A stretch of DNA of 9,098 nt. Origin: DASPTH01 sp035623515. Lineage in GTDB: Bacteria; Actinomycetota; Acidimicrobiia; IMCC26256; DASPTH01. The stretch is from the NCBI GenBank assembly GCA_035623515.1, contig DASPTH010000059.1, positions 1-9,098 on the forward strand, written 5' to 3'. Position numbers and translations under genes: made by a program. Every line of letters starts with the position of its first letter. The stretch's first letter is position 1. Below, one piece after another: positions 1-5,994 of this stretch. A model generated the notes under the pieces. That model worked only from the letters and a program-made list of their open reading frames with translations, did no database searches and had not been told where the DNA came from.

Positions 1-671
1 TCCGCGACCAGGAACGGGTGCAGGGCGACGGGCAGGCCGGTGTCGGATGCCGCCTGCCAGATGGGGTCGTAGACGAGGTCGTTGAACGGCCGCCAGTCGA
101 TCGCGGGGTTCGGTCGCATGAACACCGAGACCATGCCGGGCAGGGTCGCCACGCGGCGGATCTCGGCTGCCACCCGGTCGACGTCGTCGGCTTCGTGCAT
201 CGGCGGCACCGCGCCGGCGCCGAAGAGGCGTCCTTCACCCTCGGACACGTGGTCGGAGCACCAGTCGTTGTAGGCGCGGGCCTGGGCCTCGGCGAAGTCG
301 ACGTCGTGCTCGCTCTGGAGACCGAGGAGCATCGTCGGGTACAGAACGGCGAGGTCGATGTGGTCCTGGTCCATGTCCTGGAGGCGGGCCTTGGCGTTCC
401 ACGCCGCCGGGCGGGTCTCCGTGTACCGCATCTCGCCGCGGAAGGCGCGAGCGCGGTCCTCGTCGCTCGCGCCGGCGACGCCCGCGGCCGACATGCCGTT
501 GGCCGGCGTGCGATTCCCGTTGTAGACGAGCCACTCCTCGCCCGCTTCGTCGGTCTCGATGTGCCAGATGCGGTCCCGGTACTCGTTCGCCGCGTACTCG
601 GGCATCGCGCTCGGGTGCTCGAGGATGTGCCCGTCGGAGTCGACGTAGCGCAAACCGTCGTCAGTTGCCAT
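1..671 (-). CDS. Amidohydrolase family protein (ACMSD-like metal-dependent hydrolase/decarboxylase), 3' end cut by the window edge
   Basis: This frame is open from ATG 671 to the window edge, giving 223 N-terminal residues; the C-terminal part lies beyond position 1. The N-terminus carries D11-S-D13-G-H15-I-L-E, the Asp-x-His version of the first metal motif of the amidohydrolase_2 (PF04909) TIM-barrel family. His218 in LPVALHP matches the later barrel-strand metal histidine. Known relatives are Zn-dependent hydrolases and non-oxidative decarboxylases such as ACMSD and gamma-resorcylate decarboxylase; substrate and reaction here are unknown. The ribosome binding site is a G-rich GAGGGGGAT just upstream, overlapping a GGGGATCCCC palindrome. 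It is the last visible gene of the run after the alcohol dehydrogenase (88-base gap), so it probably shares the TetR-controlled promoter. Family assignment is firm; function is not. Confidence 0.88.
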   Translation of the reverse strand, partial: MATDDGLRYVDSDGHILEHPSAMPEYAANEYRDRIWHIETDEAGEEWLVYNGNRTPANGMSAAGVAGASDEDRARAFRGEMRYTETRPAAWNAKARLQDMDQDHIDLAVLYPTMLLGLQSEHDVDFAEAQARAYNDWCSDHVSEGEGRLFGAGAVPPMHEADDVDRVAAEIRRVATLPGMVSVFMRPNPAIDWRPFNDLVYDPIWQAASDTGLPVALHPFLVA

Positions 672-759
672 GGGGATCCCCCTCAGTCGGTGACCGCACG
701 CCGACGCGACGCAACGGCGGCGAGTACATCACCGGGTGGTACCGGCGTCAAACAGTCGA

Positions 760-1689
760 TCACGGCTCGACCACGACGCGGAAGACGCCCTTGGAGCGGT
801 CCTGCGCGACGCGGAATGCCTCGGGCGCGTCCTCGATCGGGAAGCGGTGCGTGATGAGCATCCGCGCGAGCTCGGGACGAGACGCGAGCATGTCGGCGGT
901 CTCGGCGAACTCTCGGTGACCGTGGTGCGCGCCGTAGCCGAGCGACGGGCGGAGTGCGACTTCGCGCAAGAACGCCTCGTGGTGCGGCCAGGTCGTGTCG
1001 GGGTCGTACACACCGACGTACACGACCGTCCCGCCCGGCCGGGTGAGCTCGACGGCGCGGTGCAACGCGCTCTCGCTCCCCCCGGTCTCGATCACGACGT
1101 CGTAGTCGCCGGTCGGGGTGACGGCGCCGAGCCACTCGCTCGCTGCGCGCTGGTGCGGGTGGCGCGCCTCGACCGCGACGTCGGACGCTCCCATCGCCTG
1201 GGCCGAAGCGGCGGCGAGGAGGCCGATCGCGCCGGCACCGACGACCGCGACGCGGGCGTCGGCGTCGATGCCGCCCAGATGGCCGGCGTGCCACGCCACC
1301 GACGCGGGCTCGACGAGGCACGCGTCGGCCACGTCGAGCCCCGGGGGCAGCGGAACCAGCGCGTGGCGCGGCGCGCGGTACCACTCGCACATGGCGCCCG
1401 GATCCGTCATGCCGAGCCCGGTGGGTCCGCGCTCGCACAGGTTGTAGTTCCCCCGTTCGCACTGCCGGCACGCGCCGCAACCGAAGATCGCCTCCACCGC
1501 CACCGGCGTCCCGTCCTCGAGCACGCCGGCGAACTCGTGGCCCGCGATCTGGGTACTCCCCCACCGGAGGTAGTTGAGGTCGGACGCGCAGATGCCGGCC
1601 GAGACGATGCGTACGAGCTCGCCCTCACCTTCGGGCTCGTCGATCTCGACGACCTCGACTCCCGGTGGAGTGTTCCGGACTGCTCGCAC
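760..1689 (-). CDS. Zinc-binding alcohol dehydrogenase (MDR superfamily)
   Basis: This is a medium-chain dehydrogenase/reductase of 309 residues, a cytosolic NAD(P)-dependent oxidoreductase acting on an alcohol/carbonyl pair. The GroES-like catalytic domain shows C34-A-S-D and G50-H51-E52 as catalytic-zinc ligands and active-site residues. The structural-zinc lobe C71-x2-C74-x2-C77-x7-C85 is complete, and E127-P follows in the usual place. The Rossmann fold has the nucleotide motif G151-A-G-A-I-G156, with Glu174 at the end of the next strand. The protein is shorter than the common 340-350 residues, partly because the loop between Cys34 and His51 is short. The start is GTG 1689, four bases after a perfect AAGGAGG. 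It begins 15 bases after the acyl-CoA dehydrogenase stop, so the two are co-transcribed. A role oxidising a hydroxylated pathway intermediate is inferred. Confidence 0.93.
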   Translation of the reverse strand: MRAVRNTPPGVEVVEIDEPEGEGELVRIVSAGICASDLNYLRWGSTQIAGHEFAGVLEDGTPVAVEAIFGCGACRQCERGNYNLCERGPTGLGMTDPGAMCEWYRAPRHALVPLPPGLDVADACLVEPASVAWHAGHLGGIDADARVAVVGAGAIGLLAAASAQAMGASDVAVEARHPHQRAASEWLGAVTPTGDYDVVIETGGSESALHRAVELTRPGGTVVYVGVYDPDTTWPHHEAFLREVALRPSLGYGAHHGHREFAETADMLASRPELARMLITHRFPIEDAPEAFRVAQDRSKGVFRVVVEP

Positions 1690-1693
1690 GATG

Positions 1694-1700
1694 CCTCCTT
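1694..1700 (-). promoter_or_regulatory. Ribosome binding site of the alcohol dehydrogenase
   Basis: The minus strand reads AAGGAGG in the 15-base gap after the acyl-CoA dehydrogenase stop, four bases before GTG 1689. The match is perfect; the spacing is shorter than average but workable and supports GTG 1689. Confidence 0.7.
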
Positions 1701-1704
1701 CGGG

Positions 1705-3006
1705 TCAGAGATTGCCGACCTCGTGCTCCACGTACTCGGCGAACTTCGCGCGCGCGGCGTCGAGCTTGCCGGGGATCCACTCGGTGGGCCACATCGCGTC
1801 GGTACCTCGGTAGTCGCGGAGGAGCTGACGGGCGACGGTGACCTTGTGCACCTCGGTGGGGCCGTCGGCAAGACCCATCACCGCGGCGCCGTGGATCATC
1901 GTGAAGAACGGCATCTCGTTCGTGACACCGAGCGCGCCGTGCACCTGCATCGCGCGCCACGCGATGTCGTGGAGCACCGTCGGCATGACCACCTTCGCGG
2001 TCGCGATGTCCTTGCGGACCTTCCGGTAGTCGTTGTACCTGTCGATCTCCCACGCGGTGTAGAGCACGAACAGCCGGAACTGCACGAGCTGCGCGTAGGA
2101 GTCGGCGATGTATCCCTGCACGAACTGCTTGTCGGCCAGGATGCTGCCCTGCGTCTCGCGGCTGAGGGCGCGCTCGCACATCATGTCGAGTGCCTTCTGG
2201 GCCAGACCGATCGTGCGCATGGCGTGGTGGATGCGCCCGCCGCCCAGCCGCGTCTGCGCGATGGCGAACGCCTGCCCCTCGCCGCCGAGGAGCGCCTCGG
2301 CGGGCACCCGCACGTCGTCGTAGTGGATGAGGGCGTGGAAGCCCTCGTTCAACGGCTCCCCGTACAGGCCGACGTTGCGTTCGATGTTGATGCCCGGGGT
2401 ATCGGTGGGTACCAGGAACATCGACATGCCCTGGTACGCGCTGACGTCGGGGTCGGTCACCGCCATCACGATCAGGAACGACGCGGTCTTGGCGTTCGAC
2501 GAGAAGTACTTCCAGCCGCTGATGACCCACTCGTCGCCGTCCTTCACGGCGCGTGTCCTGAACATCGTGGGATCCGCGCCCGCGTGCGGCTCGGTCATCG
2601 AGTAGCAGGAGAAGATCTCGCCCTCGAGCAACGGGCGGAGGTAGCGCTCCTTCTGCTCGGGCGTGCCGTAGTGGGCGATGATCTCGGCGTTGCCGGTGTC
2701 GGGGGCCTGGCAACCGAACACGACCGGCGCCCACTGCGACCGGCCCAGGATCTCGTTGAGCAGCGCGAGCTTGAGCTGCCCGTACCCCTGGCCGCCGAGC
2801 TCCGGACCGAGGTGGGTGGCCCACAGGTCACGGCGGCGCACCTCCTCCTTGAGGGGATCGACCACCTTGCGCCGCGTCTCGTTCAACGGCACGAACTGCT
2901 CGTGCGGCCACAGCAGGTCGAGCGGCTCGACCTCCTCGCGCACGAACGCGTCCACCCAGTCGAGCTTCTCCTGGAAATCGGGCTCGGTCTCGAAGTCCCA
3001 CGGCAT
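1705..3006 (-). CDS. Acyl-CoA dehydrogenase, ACAD10/11-like subgroup
   Basis: This 433-residue FAD-dependent enzyme should introduce an alpha-beta double bond into an acyl-CoA and pass electrons to ETF. The N-terminal helical domain covers about residues 1-130. The beta domain has the flavin signature Y135-S-M-T-E-P-H-A-G-A-D145. The C-terminal helical domain carries G256-G-R-I-H-H-A-M-R and Q354-V-H-G-A-L-G. Near the C-terminus A380-D-G-P-T-E-V-H-K places Asp381 where medium-chain enzymes have the catalytic Glu of YEG, a pattern of the ACAD10/11-type group; this is a by-eye alignment. ATG 3006 is chosen because AGGAGG lies seven bases upstream. An in-frame ATG at 3057 would add 17 residues but runs through the promoter and operator. 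It is the first gene of the run and divergent from tetR. Its preferred acyl chain is unknown. Confidence 0.95.
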   Translation of the reverse strand: MPWDFETEPDFQEKLDWVDAFVREEVEPLDLLWPHEQFVPLNETRRKVVDPLKEEVRRRDLWATHLGPELGGQGYGQLKLALLNEILGRSQWAPVVFGCQAPDTGNAEIIAHYGTPEQKERYLRPLLEGEIFSCYSMTEPHAGADPTMFRTRAVKDGDEWVISGWKYFSSNAKTASFLIVMAVTDPDVSAYQGMSMFLVPTDTPGINIERNVGLYGEPLNEGFHALIHYDDVRVPAEALLGGEGQAFAIAQTRLGGGRIHHAMRTIGLAQKALDMMCERALSRETQGSILADKQFVQGYIADSYAQLVQFRLFVLYTAWEIDRYNDYRKVRKDIATAKVVMPTVLHDIAWRAMQVHGALGVTNEMPFFTMIHGAAVMGLADGPTEVHKVTVARQLLRDYRGTDAMWPTEWIPGKLDAARAKFAEYVEHEVGNL

Positions 3007-3013
3007 CGTTGTG

Positions 3014-3019
3014 CCTCCT
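3014..3019 (-). promoter_or_regulatory. Ribosome binding site of the acyl-CoA dehydrogenase
   Basis: The minus strand reads AGGAGG, followed by seven bases and ATG 3006. This perfect Shine-Dalgarno match with normal spacing decides the start against the in-frame ATG further upstream at 3057. Confidence 0.85.
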
Positions 3020-3031
3020 CGTCGCGGCCAG

Positions 3032-3059
3032 AATATGATTCCGGGAGTGCAGAACACAA
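3032..3059 (-). promoter_or_regulatory. Predicted promoter of the acyl-CoA dehydrogenase run
   Basis: On the minus strand a -35-like TTGTGT (3059-3054) and a -10-like CATATT (3037-3032) are separated by 16 bases. Transcription would start near 3025 and leave a leader of about 20 bases with the AGGAGG site. Both elements fall inside the two operator boxes, consistent with repression by occlusion. Match quality is moderate (four of six at -10, three of six at -35), so the position is a prediction. Confidence 0.4.
3034..3039 (+). promoter_or_regulatory. Predicted -10 element of tetR
   Basis: TATGAT matches the bacterial -10 consensus TATAAT at five of six positions and sits inside the first operator box. 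Transcription would start near 3046, upstream of GTG 3080. No good -35 is visible; TTGTGC at 3009-3014 is the nearest, with a long 19-base spacer. It overlaps the opposing -10 of the dehydrogenase promoter, so the two promoters probably compete. Confidence 0.35.
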
Positions 3060-3079
3060 TTCCGGCGGAGCCGGGCGAC

Positions 3080-3682
3080 GTGGCCGCTCGCGTGGCGCAA
3101 CAGACCCTCGCCGAGCGGGGAGCGACCTACGCGAGCGAGGTCCGGCGACTCCTCGACGCCGCGCTCGACCTGATGCGCGCGAACGGCACGACCGCCCGCC
3201 CGCGGGTCGCCGACATCGTCGCGGCGGCCGGCCTCTCGAACGACGCCTTCTACCGCCACTTCCCGTCGAAGGACGCGCTCGTCGCCACGCTGCTCGAGGA
3301 CGGCGCCGAGCGCCTGGCGAGCTACCTGACCCACCAGATGGCGAAGGAGTCGAGCCCCGAGGCCGCGGTCCGGCGCTTCGTCGAGGGAGTGCTCTCGCAG
3401 GCGCACGACGACATCGCCGCCACCACGCTCGCCGTGCTCTGGAACGCGGGCGCGGTCGGCGAAGGGCCTGCTTCCGGGCGCCACTTCGCGAGCGGGCGGC
3501 TCGCGCCGCTGCTCCGCGAGCCGTTCGCGGCCCTCGGCAGCGTCGACCCCGATCTCGACGCGTCGCTCGCCACCCACGCGACGCTCGGCAGGCTGTCGGA
3601 CTCCTTGTGGGAACGCGCCGAGCCCACGCCCGCCGAGATCGACCTCATCGTCGACTTCTGCCTCGCGGCGGTCGCGCGCTAG
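3080..3682 (+). CDS. TetR-family transcriptional regulator
   Basis: The product is a 200-residue TetR-type repressor. Its N-terminal helix-turn-helix spans about residues 40-72 (RPRVADIVAAAGLSNDAFYR then HFPSKDALVATL), with the family's F-Y-R-H-F-P-S-K hallmark. The rest is the helical ligand-binding and dimerisation domain, which is poorly conserved in this family. The frame is open upstream with an ATG at 3035 and a GTG at 3047. ATG 3035 lies inside a good -10 hexamer and the first operator box and has no ribosome binding site. GTG 3080 has GGAG nine bases upstream and gives the usual length of about 200 residues, so it is preferred. The gene is divergent from the acyl-CoA dehydrogenase and probably represses that run and itself; the effector may be an acyl-CoA or pathway intermediate. 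Its stop overlaps that of the convergent CoA-transferase gene. Family is certain; exact start is likely. Confidence 0.9.
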   Translation: MAARVAQQTLAERGATYASEVRRLLDAALDLMRANGTTARPRVADIVAAAGLSNDAFYRHFPSKDALVATLLEDGAERLASYLTHQMAKESSPEAAVRRFVEGVLSQAHDDIAATTLAVLWNAGAVGEGPASGRHFASGRLAPLLREPFAALGSVDPDLDASLATHATLGRLSDSLWERAEPTPAEIDLIVDFCLAAVAR

Positions 3683-5949
3683 GAAGGAACGGTCCCCGAC
3701 GCCGCGAGCGCGGCCCGCGCGTCGGCGTCGAATCCGAGCTCCTCCAGCACCTCGGCAGTGTGCTCGCCCAGGGTGGGGATGTGCGCGGCCGCCGACGAGC
3801 GCGCCGCGGGTCCGAGACGCACTGCGAACGCGGGTTGCTCGAGGACGCCACGGTCCCCCCACGGGTACGCGACGACGCGCCCGAGCTCGCGGTTGACCGG
3901 GTCGTCGAGGAAGCCGCCCACGAAGCCGGTGCGGTCGACTGCGCCCACCGGTTCGACCGGTACGTCGGCGGCGCGCAGCGCGACAACCCACGCCGCCGCG
4001 TCCTTGGTCGCGAACACCTGCTCGAGCAGTTCCTCCTCCCGCTGCGCGCGGCCGCCGGTCCGCAGCGGGGGCGGCGACGCCGGGAGCGCGTCGATGCCCA
4101 CCGCGTCGCGCAGCCGCTCCCACGTGGGCACGTCGGGAACCGCGAGGGCGAACCACTCGCCGTCGGCGGCCGGGTAGAGGCGGTACGCGGCGCCGTAGCC
4201 GCGCTGCGCGCCGTCGAGCACCGGGCCCGTCACCACGGCATCGCCGTCCCGGGACAGGAACGCGCCCGACTTCAGCGTGAGCGCGGCGCCGAGCAGGCTG
4301 CTGCGTACCGACTGGCCACCGCCGCACCGGCGCCGCGCGTACAACGCCGCGAGCACGCCGCACGCCGCCAGCCAGCCGCTGGTCACGTCGACCGCGCCCC
4401 ACACCAGGTACGTCGGGGCTTGCCCCGCGCCACCCTGGCCCGCCTCGATGCCGGCCAGCGCCTGCATGAGCTGGTCGTTGGTGGGCAGCAGAGCGCGTGG
4501 CCCGGTCTCACCGAAGCCGCTCGCGAAGCTGTAGACGACACGGGGGTTGGCGGCACGCACCGTCGCCTCGTCGTACCCCAAGCGCTCGGCGAGGCCCACT
4601 CGCGAGTTGTGGTGCACGACGTCGCTCCACCGGAAGAGCCGGTCGAGCACGTGCGCCGCGTCGGGGGACTTCAGGTCGAGGGCCAGCGCGCGCTTGCCGC
4701 GCTGCCCGGCGGCGAACATCGGCTCCATGTTCCGGTGCACGTCACCGGTCAACGGCTCGACCTTCACCACATCGGCGCCCAGCTCGGCGAGCACGAGCGG
4801 GGTGATCGGCCCGGCCAGGTAGGCGGACAGGTCGAGCACGCGCACGCCGTCCAGCAGCCGCCGCTCGGCGTCGGCGGCCCGGGCCCGATCCTCGCCGGCA
4901 CCGGCCTCCGTGACGGTGACGGCCGGACCGAGGCCGGTGATCCCGTCGTGCTCGACAGCCAGGCCCACGTCGCGCACGTGGGGGTCGCGCAGCGCCTCGC
5001 CCGGCAGCAACACCGGCTCGCAGCGGAAGTCGTGACCGGCGAGGTCGTCGAGCCACGACGCGCGGTCGCGCGTGGCGAACATGGCCGCCCATCGCTCGCC
5101 GCGCTCGACCATCGCGCCGCTCACCAGGTCGGCGTTGTAACCGTGTTCGCTCGGCGGGTCGCCGACGTGGTCGAGGAACGCCTCGTACGCGCCTTTGGCG
5201 CCGAACCAGAGCTGGACGTACTCGCCGTCGGCGCACCGGTACGACAGCGCTTCGGCCGGCCCCTGGTCGCGCCACAAGAGGTTCGTGGTCGACGAGGCGT
5301 GCTCGACCCTGCCGATGATCATCGGGAGGATGCCTGCCAGCCCGTCGGCGAGCGACGTCTCCGCCCACCCGCCGGCGCCCGTGGCCTCCCGTTCGTACAG
5401 CAGCGCCAGCGCGCCGACGGTCGCGGCGAGCGCGGCGCCCGCGCTCGCGACCGGGAGGTCGGGGAAGGCGGGGCCCCCGTGGTGGCTGCGGATCTGGGTG
5501 GGCAGCCCCGCGCGCGCGGCGACGAGCAACTCGAGGTCCGGCAGCGAGCCGTACGCGTTGCAACTCGGGCGGATGCGCGCGACGGCGAGCCGTGGGTTCG
5601 CTCGGGCGAGCTCGCGGAAGCCGAGCCCTTCGCGCTCGACGACCGCCTCGCTGCCCATCATGAAGAGGACATCCGCGTCGCGCGCGAGCGCCCCGACCGT
5701 GCGGGCCGCGTCGTCGTCGCCGACCTCGACGAGATCCTTGCCGCGATCCCACACGCTCGCGAACTCCACACCCGCGTCGAGCGACGAGCGCCGACGGGAC
5801 TGCACGCGCGTCACTTCGGCGCCGAGGTCGCGCAGCAAGGCTCCGGGCAGGCTCGCGGCCATGCCCGCGCCGATGACGCTCGCCCCGAACGCAGCCTCGA
5901 CGACGCGCAGACCCGCGAGTGGGGCGCCCGGCCGACGAAGTTGCGTCAA
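3679..5949 (-). CDS. Family III CoA-transferase (CaiB/BaiF), fused two-domain protein
   Basis: At 756 residues this is about twice the usual 380-430 of the family and contains two tandem CaiB/BaiF (PF02515) domains, about residues 10-355 and 365-745. Such enzymes move CoA from a donor thioester to a carboxylic acid through an aspartyl intermediate. The C-terminal domain looks active: G368-V-R-V-L-D-L with A389-E-L-G-A-D-V-V-K-V-E-P, then V520-D521-V-T-S-G, Asp521 being the expected nucleophile. The N-terminal domain has the same fold landmarks (L39-L-R-D-L-G-A-E-V, then G179-A-L-A-L-L-Y-E-R) but Ser169 aligns with Asp521, so it is probably not catalytic. The start is TTG 5949, 45 bases after the amidohydrolase stop and in the same frame, without a clear ribosome binding site; no other start keeps the whole first domain. 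It is the last gene of its run. Substrate unknown; it likely activates an organic acid for beta-oxidation. Confidence 0.93.
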   Translation of the reverse strand: MTQLRRPGAPLAGLRVVEAAFGASVIGAGMAASLPGALLRDLGAEVTRVQSRRRSSLDAGVEFASVWDRGKDLVEVGDDDAARTVGALARDADVLFMMGSEAVVEREGLGFRELARANPRLAVARIRPSCNAYGSLPDLELLVAARAGLPTQIRSHHGGPAFPDLPVASAGAALAATVGALALLYEREATGAGGWAETSLADGLAGILPMIIGRVEHASSTTNLLWRDQGPAEALSYRCADGEYVQLWFGAKGAYEAFLDHVGDPPSEHGYNADLVSGAMVERGERWAAMFATRDRASWLDDLAGHDFRCEPVLLPGEALRDPHVRDVGLAVEHDGITGLGPAVTVTEAGAGEDRARAADAERRLLDGVRVLDLSAYLAGPITPLVLAELGADVVKVEPLTGDVHRNMEPMFAAGQRGKRALALDLKSPDAAHVLDRLFRWSDVVHHNSRVGLAERLGYDEATVRAANPRVVYSFASGFGETGPRALLPTNDQLMQALAGIEAGQGGAGQAPTYLVWGAVDVTSGWLAACGVLAALYARRRCGGGQSVRSSLLGAALTLKSGAFLSRDGDAVVTGPVLDGAQRGYGAAYRLYPAADGEWFALAVPDVPTWERLRDAVGIDALPASPPPLRTGGRAQREEELLEQVFATKDAAAWVVALRAADVPVEPVGAVDRTGFVGGFLDDPVNRELGRVVAYPWGDRGVLEQPAFAVRLGPAARSSAAAHIPTLGEHTAEVLEELGFDADARAALAASGTVPS

Positions 5950-5986
5950 GAGACCCGGCTGTACGAGGTGTACTGACGCAAGTTCG
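5936..5986. repeat. Imperfect inverted repeat at the CoA-transferase start
   Basis: CGAAGTTGCGTCA at 5936-5948 and TGACGCAAGTTCG at 5974-5986 pair at 12 of 13 positions, with a 25-base loop centred on 5961. The repeat fills most of the 45-base gap between the amidohydrolase stop and the CoA-transferase TTG codon (5949-5947), and one arm contains most of that start codon. A smaller GTAC-N5-GTAC pair (5961-5973) lies inside the loop. It could be an RNA hairpin affecting translation or an operator. It lacks the U-run of a classic terminator. Confidence 0.5.
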
Positions 5987-5994
5987 GTGTCGGG

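Larger units (their letters stand above)
3028..3065. promoter_or_regulatory. Tandem TetR operator candidate (two 17-base boxes)
   Basis: Two similar boxes, CCAGAATATGATTCCGG at 3028-3044 and GCAGAACACAATTCCGG at 3049-3065, match at 13 of 17 positions. Each contains the two-fold core GAA-N5-TTC, and the first is a near-palindrome (six of seven arm pairs, centred on 3036). Their centres, 3036 and 3057, are 21 bases apart, about two helical turns, so two dimers could sit on one face of the DNA. The boxes lie in the gap between the divergent acyl-CoA dehydrogenase and tetR genes and cover the predicted core promoters of both. TetR proteins usually bind such sites next to their own gene. Binding by this particular TetR is inferred. 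Confidence 0.6.

Noticed and set aside
672..759. A terminator or separate promoter in the 88-base gap between the alcohol dehydrogenase and the left-edge amidohydrolase.
   Set aside because: I see no hairpin followed by U residues and no convincing -10/-35 pair; read-through is the simpler view.
18..854. A plus-strand frame of 278 codons at the left edge.
   Set aside because: It is the antisense shadow of the edge amidohydrolase, whose minus-strand frame has clear metal-site motifs and an ATG start at 671.
3035..3037. ATG as the start of tetR.
   Set aside because: It lies inside the TATGAT -10 element and the operator box without a ribosome binding site; GTG 3080 is better supported.
736..5976. 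An uninterrupted plus-strand open frame of 1746 codons, with two further long ones at 6004-7365 and 7383-8747.
   Set aside because: They run antisense to well-recognised genes and across gene boundaries. Their translations are Arg/Val/His-rich with no recognisable domain. In GC-rich genomes the antisense frame is stop-poor because of third-position GC bias.
5936..5986. Intrinsic transcription terminator between the long amidohydrolase and the CoA-transferase.
   Set aside because: The inverted repeat has a long 25-base loop and no following U-run, and its 3' arm enters the next gene.
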